A stretch of DNA of 56,875 nucleotides from Virgibacillus sp. AGTR (lineage in GTDB: Bacteria > Bacillota > Bacilli > Bacillales > Amphibacillaceae). Positions 27,469-36,460 of this stretch are shown here, piece after piece (position 1 is the first letter of the stretch; the number at the start of each line of letters is the position of its first letter). The position numbers were made by a program, and so were the translations under genes. Where the stretch lies: positions 1 to 56,875 of the forward strand of contig NZ_JAJERH010000022.1 in assembly GCF_016919725.2 (NCBI RefSeq), read 5' to 3'. The notes beneath the pieces are model-generated. The model was not told the DNA's origin. It saw nothing but the letters and a program-made list of their open reading frames with translations, and did not search any database.

Positions 27469-29232
27469 ATGAGTAATCGAAAAATAGCCATCGTCGGTGG
27501 AGGGTTGGCTGGATTAATGGCAACTATAAAAGCGGCCGAAGCAGGAGTCAATGTTGATTTATTCTCCATTGTACCTGTAAAGCGCTCTCACTCTGTATGT
27601 GCCCAAGGCGGTATTAATGGTGCAGTAAATACGAAGGGAGAAGGGGATTCTCCTTATATCCATTTTGATGATACTGTATATGGTGGTGACTTTCTTGCGA
27701 ACCAACCACCTGTTAAAGCGATGTGTGATGCAGCGCCAAGCATTATCCATATGCTAGATAGAATGGGTGTTATGTTTAACCGGACGCCAGAAGGATTGCT
27801 AGATTTCCGACGTTTTGGTGGAACACAGCACCATCGTACAGCATATGCAGGGGCAACTACAGGACAGCAATTATTGTATGCGCTAGATGAGCAGGTTCGT
27901 CGCTATGAAGTAGAAGGACTTGTAACGAAATATGAAAATTGGGAGTTCGTTCATGCCGTCATTGATGAAGAAGGTGTTGGAAGAGGGATTGTAGCGCAAG
28001 ACATTAAGTCACATGAAATTAAGGCCTTCCCATCTGATGCGACGATATTCGCAACTGGAGGCCCTGGAATTATCTTTGGTAAGTCCACGAACTCCGTTAT
28101 TAACACAGGTTCAGCTGCTAGTATTTTGTATCAACAAGGAGCAAAATATGCAAATGGTGAATTTATTCAAATTCACCCAACAGCCATTCCTGGAGATGAC
28201 AAATTACGTTTAATGAGTGAATCTGCTCGTGGTGAGGGTGGACGAGTTTGGACGTATAAAGACGGTGAGCCTTGGTATTTTCTTGAGGAGAAATATCCAG
28301 CTTACGGAAACCTCGTACCACGTGATATTGCGACCCGAGAAATTTTTGATGTTTGTGTAAATCAAAAACTAGGAATTAACGGGGAAAATATGGTTTATTT
28401 GGATTTATCCCATAAGGATCCGAAAGAACTTGATATTAAGCTTGGCGGTATTATTGAGATATATGAGAAATTTGTCGGTGAAGACCCTCGTAAAGTTCCA
28501 ATGAAGATATTCCCAGCAGTTCATTATTCAATGGGTGGTCTATGGGTAGATTATGACCAGATGACAAACATTCCAGGAATATTTGCAGCTGGAGAATGTG
28601 ATTATTCACAACACGGCGGTAACCGTTTAGGGGCTAACTCCTTACTATCTGCCATTTTTGGTGGTTCAGTTGCTGGTCCGAATGCAATTAAATACGTTGA
28701 AGGGTTAGATAAACATGTTGATGATTTATCGCCTGAACTATTTGAGTCTAATGTCAAAGCGGCAACAGAAGACTTTGAAAAGCTAATGAAGATGGATGGG
28801 GAAGAAAATGCCTATCAAATTCACAAAGAGCTTGGTGAATGGATGACAGATAATGTTACCGTTGTTCGTGACAATGAGAAGTTATTAAAAACAGATGAGA
28901 AAATTCAAGAACTGCTTAAGCGGTGGGAAAATATAAATATTAATGATACATCGCGTTGGAGCAACCAAGGCGTTATGTTTACTCGTCAGTTGAAAAATAT
29001 GCTTCATTTAGCACGAGTTATTACACAAGGAGCATATAACCGTAACGAAAGTCGTGGAGCCCACTATAAACCAGAATTCCCTGATCGAAATGATGAGGAA
29101 TGGTTAAAAACGACAATTGCTCAATTTGATAAAGAAACTGAGTCACCTCAGATTACGTATGAAGAAGTCGATGTGTCATTAATTAAACCACGTAAACGTG
29201 ATTACACAAAGAAAAGCGAAGGGAGTAAGTAA
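27469..29232 (+). CDS. sdhA: Succinate dehydrogenase flavoprotein subunit
   Basis: The 587-residue subunit oxidises succinate to fumarate with covalently bound FAD. It shows the dinucleotide fold (IAIVGGGLAGLMA), the flavinylation histidine in RSHSVCAQGGINGA, and the active-site Arg in the SESARGEGGRVW and QHGGNRLGANSLLSAIFGG regions. It lies 28 bases after sdhC and 2 bases before sdhB, forming complex II with them at the inner face of the membrane. Confidence 0.96.
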   Translation: MSNRKIAIVGGGLAGLMATIKAAEAGVNVDLFSIVPVKRSHSVCAQGGINGAVNTKGEGDSPYIHFDDTVYGGDFLANQPPVKAMCDAAPSIIHMLDRMGVMFNRTPEGLLDFRRFGGTQHHRTAYAGATTGQQLLYALDEQVRRYEVEGLVTKYENWEFVHAVIDEEGVGRGIVAQDIKSHEIKAFPSDATIFATGGPGIIFGKSTNSVINTGSAASILYQQGAKYANGEFIQIHPTAIPGDDKLRLMSESARGEGGRVWTYKDGEPWYFLEEKYPAYGNLVPRDIATREIFDVCVNQKLGINGENMVYLDLSHKDPKELDIKLGGIIEIYEKFVGEDPRKVPMKIFPAVHYSMGGLWVDYDQMTNIPGIFAAGECDYSQHGGNRLGANSLLSAIFGGSVAGPNAIKYVEGLDKHVDDLSPELFESNVKAATEDFEKLMKMDGEENAYQIHKELGEWMTDNVTVVRDNEKLLKTDEKIQELLKRWENININDTSRWSNQGVMFTRQLKNMLHLARVITQGAYNRNESRGAHYKPEFPDRNDEEWLKTTIAQFDKETESPQITYEEVDVSLIKPRKRDYTKKSEGSK

Positions 29233-29234
29233 GA

Positions 29235-29999
29235 ATGGCTGAACAAAAGACAGTTACTTTTATCATAACTCGACAAGCCGGCCCTGATTCTGCTCCTTAT
29301 AAGGAAACATTTAACATTCCTTACAAAAAAAATATGAACGTTATTTCTGGATTAATGGAAATTCGTCAAAATCCAGTTACTGCTGATGGGAAGAAAACAT
29401 CACCAGTACAATGGGATATGAACTGTTTAGAAGAAGTATGTGGTGCTTGTTCTATGGTGATTAATGGAACAGCTAGACAGTCATGTGCCGCACTAGTAGA
29501 TCAATTGGAGCAGCCTATCCGTTTGGAACCGATGTCTACGTTTCCGGTAGTTCGTGATCTAATCGTTGACCGTGAACGTATGTTTGATGCATTAAAACAA
29601 GTAAAAGCTTGGATTCCAATTGACGGAACACATGATTTGGGACCAGGACCAAGGATGCCTGAGAAGAAGCGGCAATGGGCTTATGAATTATCTAAATGTA
29701 TGAGTTGTGGTGTTTGTTTAGAAGCCTGTCCGAATGTAAACGATAAATCTAACTTCATTGGTCCAGCAGCATTGTCTCAAGCTCGCTTGTTTAATGCTCA
29801 TCCAACTGGAGAAATGAATGCAAGTGAACGATTAAACGGTTTAATGGAAGATGGCGGAATTGACGGTTGCGGGAACTCACAAAACTGTGTGCAAGTATGT
29901 CCGAAGGGTATTCCGCTTACAACATCAATTGCAGCAATGAACCGTGCGACAAATATTCAAGCATTTAAAAACTTCTTTGGAAGTGACAATGCACATTAA
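29235..29999 (+). CDS. sdhB: Succinate dehydrogenase iron-sulfur subunit
   Basis: The 254-residue subunit carries the three Fe-S centres: a plant-type [2Fe-2S] site (CLEEVCGACSMVINGTARQSC), a [4Fe-4S] motif (CMSCGVCLEACPN) and the [3Fe-4S]/[4Fe-4S] region (CGNSQNCVQVCPKGI). Electrons pass through it from SdhA to the haems of SdhC. It ends the operon; a terminator follows at once. Confidence 0.96.
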   Translation: MAEQKTVTFIITRQAGPDSAPYKETFNIPYKKNMNVISGLMEIRQNPVTADGKKTSPVQWDMNCLEEVCGACSMVINGTARQSCAALVDQLEQPIRLEPMSTFPVVRDLIVDRERMFDALKQVKAWIPIDGTHDLGPGPRMPEKKRQWAYELSKCMSCGVCLEACPNVNDKSNFIGPAALSQARLFNAHPTGEMNASERLNGLMEDGGIDGCGNSQNCVQVCPKGIPLTTSIAAMNRATNIQAFKNFFGSDNAH

Positions 30000-30018
30000 T
30001 GATGAATGTTAAATAAAA

Positions 30019-30053
30019 TGGCCCCTGCCAAGATTGGCTGGGGTCATTTTTAC
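30019..30053 (+). terminator. Terminator of sdhCAB
   Basis: AATGGCCCC...GCCAA pairs with TTGGC...GGGGTCATT and is followed by T residues. It lies inside a spurious N-terminal extension of the following thioesterase frame. Confidence 0.75.
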
Positions 30054-30083
30054 AAGTTTAACAAATGGAAAGGGGTAAGGGAG

Positions 30084-30518
30084 ATGCGAATTGCTTACAT
30101 AGAAGACATGGATCATTGGCGTTCTACGTTTTCTTTCTCAATACCGATTAAGGTTCGTTTTTCGGAGACGGATTTATTTGGGCATGTGAATAATACATCA
30201 CCATTTATCTATTTTGAAGAAGCAAGAATTGAATTCTTAAAATCAAAGGGAATGTTTATTAAAGAATCAGAAGCCATTCCTGTTGTTTCTGATTTACAAT
30301 GCGATTATTTACAACAAATGTATTTTGATGAATCCTTTGACGTCTATGTTAAAGCAAACCATGTCGGGAATACCTCATTAGATCTGCATTATATGGTTCT
30401 TAATGAGAAAGGAGAAATAGCCTTAACAGGACGGGGAAGATTAGTATATATTAATCCAAAAACGGGGGAAACTGTTTCTTTACCAGAGGAAATGAAGGAA
30501 TTGCTTGTGAAAAATTAA
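30084..30518 (+). CDS. Acyl-CoA thioesterase, 4-hydroxybenzoyl-CoA thioesterase fold (YsmA)
   Basis: The 144-residue hotdog-fold protein has the typical active-site region RFSETDLFGHVNNTSPFIYFEEARIEF, where the Asp and His align with 4HBT enzymes. The start at 30084 has GTAAGGGAG close upstream, and earlier in-frame sequence contains the sdh terminator. B. subtilis ysmA sits in the same place between sdhB and gerE. The substrate is unknown. Confidence 0.82.
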   Translation: MRIAYIEDMDHWRSTFSFSIPIKVRFSETDLFGHVNNTSPFIYFEEARIEFLKSKGMFIKESEAIPVVSDLQCDYLQQMYFDESFDVYVKANHVGNTSLDLHYMVLNEKGEIALTGRGRLVYINPKTGETVSLPEEMKELLVKN

Positions 30519-30530
30519 ATGCTCAAACCT

Positions 30531-30561
30531 AAATCGGCTTTCCAATAAGGAAAGCCGATTT
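30531..30561. terminator. Bidirectional terminator between ysmA and gerE
   Basis: AAATCGGCTTTCC and GGAAAGCCGATTT form a perfect 13-bp stem with a 5-base loop, between convergent genes. Confidence 0.85.
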
Positions 30562-30563
30562 GA

Positions 30564-30788
30564 TTAGAGCTTCAATTCCCCCATGCGAAGGAGCTCTACT
30601 ACAGCCTGTGAACGCCCCTTAACTCCTAGCTTTTGCATAGCATTTGAAATGTGGTTGCGGACAGTTTTTTCTGATATGAATAATTCCTGGGCAATTTCTT
30701 TTGTTGTTTTATCTTGTACTAACAGCTCGAAAACCTCTTTTTCACGTTTTGTTAATAATTGCTTCGGTTTATACTCGTTGTCCTTCAA
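30564..30788 (-). CDS. gerE: Spore germination/late sporulation regulator GerE
   Basis: GerE is the 74-residue LuxR-type DNA-binding protein that tunes late mother-cell (sigma-K) genes for spore coat formation. The whole protein is a helix-turn-helix (LTKREKEVFELLVQDKTTKE, ISEKTVRNHISNAMQKLGV), exactly the B. subtilis length. The start is TTG 30788 with GGAGGGG upstream. It is on the strand opposite to ysmA and the MarR gene. Confidence 0.93.
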   Translation of the reverse strand: MKDNEYKPKQLLTKREKEVFELLVQDKTTKEIAQELFISEKTVRNHISNAMQKLGVKGRSQAVVELLRMGELKL

Positions 30789-31091
30789 ATGTTAACCCCT
30801 CCTTGCTGTCAATAGAGCTGCAGATTGAAGGGAAATTATTTAGTCACTATAGCTTATGTTGGATCAAGGAAACGGTGCGTACATTTGTCGTGGTAGTAAT
30901 TGATTTATTTAAAAGAAATTTTAATATAGGAATCAGAATGTCTTATAATAAAATAACGATCAATATACACGTGATTTGAATAGGATGAATGTAGCACTAT
31001 TTCCTATTTGGTTGTAAATGAATATCACTTTACGGGACTGCAGTACGTTATGTAAAATAGTCATATACGGGAAGTAATTCTAGGAGGTTAC

Positions 31092-31547
31092 ATGTTGAAA
31101 TCAAACGCAACAACAGATACAATAAATAAGATTGAAAAAAGAATGCGCTACATTTCAGGAATCATAAAACAAAAGGGACGACAAATATTAAATAATTATC
31201 CAATTACTTCTCCGCAGTTCATTGCATTGCAATGGCTATTGGAGGAAGGGGATTTAACGATCGGAGAACTATCCAATCGGATTAGTCTAGCTTTTAGCAC
31301 GACAACTGATTTAGTAGATAGAATGGAAAATAATAACCTTGTTGAAAGAGTACGAGATGCTAAAGACAGAAGAGTAGTACGTATTCACGTTCTTGAAAAA
31401 GGAAAAACAATTATCCATGAGGTGATTGAAAAGAGACAGCAGTATCTTGGCAACGTACTTGAAAATTTTTCAGAAGAACAAGTGGAAGACTTACATGAAT
31501 TACTTTCATACTTGCATGAGCAAATGATAAGTATAGATGATAAATAA
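31092..31547 (+). CDS. MarR-family transcriptional regulator (YsmB)
   Basis: The 151-residue protein has a winged helix with the MarR pattern LTIGELSNRISLAFSTTTDLVDRMENNNLVERVRDAKDRRVVRIHVLEKG. It lies 24 bases before racE, the B. subtilis ysmB-racE arrangement, and is probably cotranscribed with it. TAGGAGG precedes ATG 31092. The regulated target is not known. The 300 bases upstream hold no other gene. Confidence 0.85.
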   Translation: MLKSNATTDTINKIEKRMRYISGIIKQKGRQILNNYPITSPQFIALQWLLEEGDLTIGELSNRISLAFSTTTDLVDRMENNNLVERVRDAKDRRVVRIHVLEKGKTIIHEVIEKRQQYLGNVLENFSEEQVEDLHELLSYLHEQMISIDDK

Positions 31548-31571
31548 AACTTCAAAGAAGAGGCGATATGG

Positions 31572-32396
31572 TTGAAGCAGGCAATTGGGGTCATTGACTC
31601 TGGGGTAGGGGGATTAACCGTAGCACATGAACTAATGAGGCAGCTACCGAAAGAAAAGCTGATTTATTTAGGTGATACTGCTAGATGTCCCTATGGACCA
31701 AGATCAAAAGAAGAAGTAAAGCAATTCACGTGGGAAATGGTCGATTTTCTACTGGAAAAAAATATAAAAATGCTTGTTGTCGCATGTAACACGGCCACTG
31801 CATTTACATTAAAATCATTAAAAGAGGAACTAGATATCCCGGTAATTGGTGTTATTCAACCTGGAGCAAGAGCAGCAATTAAATTTACAAGAAATAATCA
31901 TATTGGTGTTATTGGAACAGAAGGTACTGTTAGAAGTCATGCTTATACGAATGCACTTAGAAATATTAAAAGCGAGTTAGAGGTTAATGCGCTAGCATGC
32001 CCCATGTTCGTACCTATGGTTGAACAAGGGATACTTGAAGGAAGTCAGGCAATAGAAGTTGTTGAAGATACGTTAGCTCCATTATTACAATACAGTAATA
32101 TGGATACGTTGATCTTAGGATGTACGCACTATCCGTTAATTAAAGATACTATCCAATCTGTTATTGGACAACATATAACAATTATCTCATCAAGTGAGGA
32201 GACGGCAAGGGAAACGAGTACGATATTGGATGTACATCAACTGTTTAATAAAGATGATATTTATCCGGTTCACCAATTTTATACCACTGGTGACTTAGAA
32301 ATTTTTATTGAAATATCCAAAAGTATCTTTAAAGAGCCTTACTTGCAAATGGTAACGATTGAAAAAGCATATCTCCATCAATTACAGGATTCTTAA
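31572..32396 (+). CDS. racE: Glutamate racemase
   Basis: The 274-residue enzyme supplies D-glutamate for peptidoglycan. Both catalytic cysteines are visible (VVACNTATAFTLKSL and LILGCTHYPLI), as is the N-terminal GVIDSGVGGLTVAHELMRQL. The start is TTG 31572 with GAGG upstream. A terminator hairpin overlaps the stop codon region. Confidence 0.95.
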   Translation: MKQAIGVIDSGVGGLTVAHELMRQLPKEKLIYLGDTARCPYGPRSKEEVKQFTWEMVDFLLEKNIKMLVVACNTATAFTLKSLKEELDIPVIGVIQPGARAAIKFTRNNHIGVIGTEGTVRSHAYTNALRNIKSELEVNALACPMFVPMVEQGILEGSQAIEVVEDTLAPLLQYSNMDTLILGCTHYPLIKDTIQSVIGQHITIISSSEETARETSTILDVHQLFNKDDIYPVHQFYTTGDLEIFIEISKSIFKEPYLQMVTIEKAYLHQLQDS

Positions 32397-32417
32397 AGCT
32401 AAGAATCCTGTTTTTTT
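32385..32417 (+). terminator. Terminator of racE
   Basis: CAGGATTCTT and AAGAATCCTG form a perfect 10-bp stem followed by seven T residues. The racE stop codon lies in the hairpin. Confidence 0.85.
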
Positions 32418-32488
32418 ATTTTTGCTTGGTCTATTTTCGCAGTGGGCTCGTATATATAATAGTACAAACCATCGTAGGAGGGAAAGAT

Positions 32489-33565
32489 ATGCAGAAGCGC
32501 GGAATTTTTTTGATTGCGGGTACAGTAACAATGTCCATTATATTATCCGGGTGTTTTCAAGGTGAGCAGTCCTTGGAGGAGGAAATGATCGATCCTCCAC
32601 AAAATGCAGAGCCCGTTGATAATCTGGAAGATTCAGATGCAAAAGCTAATGAACAGAGTGAGGATGAAGACAACGTCTCAGAGACAATAGCACGTGATCT
32701 GTATTTAATTGATGCAAATGGAATGGTAGCGTCTCAAACATTGGAATTACCAACTCCTGAATCGAATAAAGTAGCTACACAGGTTTTAGAATATTTAGTA
32801 AAGGGTGGACCGATTTCCCAGTTACTTCCTAACGGATTTCAAGCAGTTCTACCAGAAGGAACTGAAGTTCTAGGCATTAATTTGCAGGAAGATGGCACAA
32901 TGGTAGTTAACTTTTCGAAAGAATTTGCAAACTATGAAGCGAAGGATGAAACAAAAGTTCTAGAAGCCGTAACATATACCTTAACGCAATTTGAGAATGT
33001 AGAGGAAGTTCAATTAAAAATGGATGGAATGGCATTAAAAGAGATGCCAGTTAATGGAACACCAATTGGTGAAGGGTATTCCAGGGAAAATGGAATTAAT
33101 GTAAGTGATACTGGGGTTTCTGACTTCATGCAAAGTAAAACGGTCACAATGTACTATCCAACGGAGCATGATGAAAATCGATACTACATTCCTGTGACAC
33201 AGTATGTAGAACCATCTGAGGAAGTAGATGAGTTCAGTGCTATCGTTAAGAACTTACTGAAGGGTCCAGGAATTCAATCAAATGTAAAGCAAGTCTTTAA
33301 TGATTCAGCTGCATTGACGAGTAAACCTTCATTAAAAGATGGAGTTTTACAACTACATTTTAATGAATCTATACTTAAAGAACAGGATAAATCCGTAATC
33401 GCTGATGAGGTAATGGAAACGCTAGTTCGAACGTTGACAAATGTACAGGGGGTGGAAGCTGTTCAGGTTAACGTGGAAAGTGTAGAGGAACTAGTCAATG
33501 AAAATGGTGAGGCTTATACGGAACCAGTAACGAAACAGCAGTTTATACCGACAGAGAAGTTATAG
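32489..33565 (+). CDS. gerM: Germination/sporulation lipoprotein GerM
   Basis: The 358-residue protein has a lipoprotein signal with lipobox LSGC (Cys22) and two GerMN domains (about residues 60-190 and 210-340; each has a KxLLKGP/YLVKGGP-type segment). In B. subtilis GerM works in the mother cell-forespore channel complex and in germination. Start 32489 has AGGAGGG upstream. An acidic linker (NLEDSDAKANEQSEDEDN) follows the lipobox. A strong terminator ends the gene. Confidence 0.92.
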   Translation: MQKRGIFLIAGTVTMSIILSGCFQGEQSLEEEMIDPPQNAEPVDNLEDSDAKANEQSEDEDNVSETIARDLYLIDANGMVASQTLELPTPESNKVATQVLEYLVKGGPISQLLPNGFQAVLPEGTEVLGINLQEDGTMVVNFSKEFANYEAKDETKVLEAVTYTLTQFENVEEVQLKMDGMALKEMPVNGTPIGEGYSRENGINVSDTGVSDFMQSKTVTMYYPTEHDENRYYIPVTQYVEPSEEVDEFSAIVKNLLKGPGIQSNVKQVFNDSAALTSKPSLKDGVLQLHFNESILKEQDKSVIADEVMETLVRTLTNVQGVEAVQVNVESVEELVNENGEAYTEPVTKQQFIPTEKL

Positions 33566-33567
33566 CT

Positions 33568-33595
33568 AAAAGAGGCTTTGATAAGCCTCTTTTTT
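33568..33595 (+). terminator. Terminator of gerM
   Basis: AAAGAGGCTT and AAGCCTCTTT pair across a 4-base loop, followed by T residues. Confidence 0.85.
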
Positions 33596-33637
33596 ATAGT
33601 CTAGGAAATCCATGTGGATAAATAGGCGCGTGTTGAG

Positions 33638-33752
33638 CCGCGTCCAGCTCCAGTTGCCCAGAAACTAGGCGACCTCACGAATCGCCCTGCGATAAGTCAT
33701 CGTCGGACCGTGATTCCTTTATCTCTATTGACTCGCTCCAGTCGCTACGTTT
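33638..33752. repeat. GC-rich intergenic repeat of Bacillaceae type
   Basis: A 115-base GC-rich block in the 480-base gap between gerM and rph contains CCGCGTCCAGCTCCAGTTGC near its start and GACTCGCTCCAGTCGCTACG at its end. Strings of this kind (GTCCAGCTCCAG..., GACTCGCTCCAGTCGCT) recur in intergenic spaces of Bacillaceae genomes, by recall. The rest of the gap (33753-34075) holds no gene I can support; an 11-codon frame with a ribosome binding site starts at 33873. Confidence 0.4.
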
Positions 33753-34075
33753 CTTTTTAGTGCATGTAAAACCACAGGCTATGTGAAAACAAGGAATGTA
33801 ATAAAAAATCTCCAAACGTTATAAAGAAACTGGCCACCAAACCAATTTCGAATAACGAGAGGAGATCTACTTATGTCGAGTGACAATAGTTTATCATATA
33901 CCAGGTGAGATTGTAAGTAGCTTATTGTCCGTATTTCTAATATACACATCTTACTGCTATTAGATTGGATATGAGAATCCCAAGTGACACTTGTTTCCTT
34001 CTGTAATTTATGTGTATTTCAATAGTGCTTTTAACAAAAAATATGTTAAGCTAATGGTTGAACTAAGGAGGAGTT

Positions 34076-34846
34076 ATGATGAGAACTGATCAACGTAATC
34101 GTAACAGCTTACGTCCTGTTACAATCACACCGAATTTTCTACAGCATCCAGAGGGTTCCGTGTTAATTCAAGTAGGGAATACTAAAGTAATATGTAATGC
34201 AAGTATAGAAGACAGAGTTCCTCCGTTTATGCGCGGTCAAGGTAAGGGATGGATAACTGCTGAATATGCAATGTTACCAAGAGCAACCGAACAGAGGAAT
34301 ATAAGAGAATCTTCAAAAGGAAAAGTTAGTGGTAGAACAATGGAAATACAACGCTTAATTGGTAGAGCTTTACGCTCTGTTGTTGATTTAGACAGCATTG
34401 GAGAACGGACTGTATGGGTGGACTGTGATGTCATTCAGGCGGATGGTGGAACAAGAACTGCTTCCATTACTGGTGCATTTGTGGCTGTAGTGTTAGCCTT
34501 CGAAAGTTTACTTCGTCGGAAAGTCTTATCCAAAATGCCAATTACTGATTTTCTTGCCGCAATATCTGTGGGGGTATTGCCAGATGGCATGGAGATATTA
34601 GATTTAAACTATGAGGAAGATTCCAAAGCTCATGTCGATATGAATATAGTTATGACAGGTACCGGTGAATTTGTAGAAATTCAAGGGACAGGAGAAGAAG
34701 CGACATTTAGTATGAAACAGTTAAATGAACTGCTGCAATTAGCTGAACAGGGAATACAGACAATTATTATGAAGCAGCGTAAAGTACTTGGAGATATCAC
34801 CAATAGAATTGGAGAAAGTGTTACAGCAAAAGGAGAAAGCAAATGA
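34076..34846 (+). CDS. rph: Ribonuclease PH
   Basis: RNase PH is a phosphorolytic 3' exoribonuclease that trims tRNA precursors. The 256-residue protein shows the family core: the [19 protein letters not shown] segment, the [15 protein letters not shown] type segment (here [16 protein letters not shown]), [19 protein letters not shown] and a late acidic motif, [25 protein letters not shown] lies before the ATG. It overlaps rdgB by 4 bases. Confidence 0.95.
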   Translation: MMRTDQRNRNSLRPVTITPNFLQHPEGSVLIQVGNTKVICNASIEDRVPPFMRGQGKGWITAEYAMLPRATEQRNIRESSKGKVSGRTMEIQRLIGRALRSVVDLDSIGERTVWVDCDVIQADGGTRTASITGAFVAVVLAFESLLRRKVLSKMPITDFLAAISVGVLPDGMEILDLNYEEDSKAHVDMNIVMTGTGEFVEIQGTGEEATFSMKQLNELLQLAEQGIQTIIMKQRKVLGDITNRIGESVTAKGESK

Positions 34847-35451
34847 AGCAAATCATCATTGCTACGAAAAATAAAGGGAAGGCTAATGAGTTTAAGGAGT
34901 TTTTTAAGCCCTATAACTTAAAGGCACTTTCTTTAAATGACTTAGAAGACCTTCCAGATGTAGAAGAAACAGGTGAAACATTTAAAGAAAATGCTGCCTT
35001 AAAAGCAGAAGAAATAGCTTCCATATTATCATTACCTGTACTTGCAGATGATTCTGGTTTAGTGATTGATGCATTAGATGGTAGACCCGGTGTTTATTCT
35101 GCAAGGTATGCCGGGGAACATAAAGATGATCAATTAAATATAGAAAAAGTGCTATCGGAATTACGTGGTATTCCTGAAGCTAAACGTACTGCTAGATTCG
35201 TTTGCGTTCTTGCTATTGCATCTCCAGGATCTAAAACACGTTTTTATACAGGGTATTGTGAGGGGAGAATTGCCGATAACCAATATGGTGAAAATGGTTT
35301 TGGTTATGATCCAATTTTTATACCTAAAGGTTATCAGCAAACAATGGCACAGTTATCATCGGATAAAAAAAATCAAATTAGTCATCGTAGAAATGCAATT
35401 GTTCAGCTAGAAGATACAGTGACACAACACGGATTACTAATTAAGGAATAA
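34843..35451 (+). CDS. rdgB: Non-canonical purine NTP pyrophosphatase, RdgB/HAM1 family (YsnA)
   Basis: The 202-residue enzyme hydrolyses dITP, ITP and XTP. The N-terminal [17 protein letters not shown], the central [25 protein letters not shown] and [13 protein letters not shown] motifs are all present. The start overlaps the rph stop (ATGA), so translation is coupled. Confidence 0.95.
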   Translation: MKQIIIATKNKGKANEFKEFFKPYNLKALSLNDLEDLPDVEETGETFKENAALKAEEIASILSLPVLADDSGLVIDALDGRPGVYSARYAGEHKDDQLNIEKVLSELRGIPEAKRTARFVCVLAIASPGSKTRFYTGYCEGRIADNQYGENGFGYDPIFIPKGYQQTMAQLSSDKKNQISHRRNAIVQLEDTVTQHGLLIKE

Positions 35452-35461
35452 GGTGGATTCG

Positions 35462-35971
35462 ATGACAAAAGTACTTATATTAAGCGATAGTCATGGATTA
35501 ACGGAAGAATTAGATAAGATTAAACAACGTCACAATGTGGATTATCGATTTCATTGTGGAGATTCTGAATTGGATTTGGATGAGAACGAAATGGATGGAT
35601 TTTATACAGTTATTGGAAACTGCGATCATGACATACGTTATCCAGAAGAACAGACACTTACTATAGGCGGTTTAACCTTTTTAATAGTTCATGGTCATTT
35701 ACATCAAGTTAAAACGAATCTCATGCATATATCATACCGTGCAGAGGAATTAGGAGCACAAATTATATGCTTTGGCCACACACATATCGCAGGGGCAGAA
35801 CAACGTGGAGATCAATTATTAATTAACCCAGGTAGTATACGATTGCCCCGGGTTCGCAAAGAGAAAACATACGCTATAATGGAATGGGAAAAGAAAGAAA
35901 ATATCTTATTACGTTACTATACAACTGAAGGTGAATTAGTTCATAATCTGCAGTATGAGTTTACATTATAA
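35462..35971 (+). CDS. YfcE/YsnB-type metallophosphoesterase
   Basis: The 169-residue protein has the calcineurin-like metal motifs LILSDSHG, HCGDSELD, GNCDHD, VHGHLHQ and GHTH. It follows rdgB after 10 bases. ATG 35462 is chosen because GGTGG lies at the right distance; a GTG at 35453 is in frame but has no site. The substrate is unknown. A terminator follows. Confidence 0.87.
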   Translation: MTKVLILSDSHGLTEELDKIKQRHNVDYRFHCGDSELDLDENEMDGFYTVIGNCDHDIRYPEEQTLTIGGLTFLIVHGHLHQVKTNLMHISYRAEELGAQIICFGHTHIAGAEQRGDQLLINPGSIRLPRVRKEKTYAIMEWEKKENILLRYYTTEGELVHNLQYEFTL

Positions 35972-35981
35972 AACAAAATAC

Positions 35982-36018
35982 GCATCCATCCTGGACATTG
36001 CTCCAAGGATGGATGAAA
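35982..36018 (+). terminator. Terminator of rph-rdgB-ysnB
   Basis: CATCCATCCT and AGGATGGATG pair perfectly around a loop of about 12 bases. Confidence 0.75.
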
Positions 36019-36041
36019 TTAAAATTATTTATTAGAAACTA

Positions 36042-36070
36042 TTGACAAAAGCTGTATAAGTTTATATAAT
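36042..36070 (+). promoter_or_regulatory. Consensus promoter of the tRNA pair
   Basis: TTGACA (36042-36047), 17 bases, TATAAT (36065-36070). It reads into tRNA-Gly and tRNA-Arg, and onward into the integrase gene because no terminator lies between. Confidence 0.85.
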
Positions 36071-36135
36071 GATTCTTGTCCGTTAAAAACGGAGTAACTA
36101 TTAATCAATTGTTTTTTCATACATAGTAATGATAT

Positions 36136-36209
36136 GCGGGTGTAGTTTAATGGTAAAACCTCAGCCTTCCAAGCTGATGACGAGGGTTCGATTCCCTTCA
36201 CCCGCTCCA
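36136..36209 (+). tRNA. tRNA-Gly (anticodon TCC)
   Basis: The 74-base cloverleaf has a 7-bp acceptor stem (GCGGGTG with CACCCGC), D-loop AGTTTAATGGTAAAAC, the anticodon TCC in loop CTTCCAA, TPsiC arm GGGTTCGATTCCC and an encoded CCA end. Confidence 0.95.
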
Positions 36210-36222
36210 TACATATTTTTAT

Positions 36223-36296
36223 GTCCCAGTAGCTCAGCTGGATAGAGCAACAGCCTTCTAAGCTGTGGGTCGGGAGTTCGAATCTCTCCTGGGACG
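36223..36296 (+). tRNA. tRNA-Arg (anticodon TCT), integration target
   Basis: The acceptor stem GTCCCAG pairs with CTGGGAC; D-arm AGCTCAGCTGGATAGAGC; anticodon TCT at 36257-36259 in loop CTTCTAA; T-arm GGAGTTCGAATCTCTCC. No CCA is encoded. Its 3' half, from the anticodon stem onward, is part of the 55-bp direct repeat that bounds the integrated element, so integration restored the tRNA. Confidence 0.95.
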
Positions 36297-36307
36297 TCTA
36301 ATAGCGG
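36253..36307 (+). repeat. attL, 55-bp core repeat in the tRNA-Arg 3' half
   Basis: The repeat runs from GCCTTCTAAGCTGTGGG through the tRNA end to GTCTAATAGCGG. It is identical at 52700-52754. It covers the anticodon loop, the T arm and the acceptor 3' strand, plus 11 bases beyond the tRNA. Confidence 0.93.
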
Positions 36308-36460
36308 CTAATAGGCGTCATTCGTACGATAGACCAATCGAAGAGTAATCCGATGATATCCTTCGATAAACGGTTTTCTAGTGCGTATTTTGGCGGTATA
36401 GTCGGACATCAACACTTCCGAACGTGTGACAAAATTGTCTACGTAAGGAGGTGTTTTATT

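Noticed and set aside
33873-33908. 11-codon frame with GAGAGGAG upstream
   Set aside because: The binding site is good, but the frame is too short to support without further evidence.
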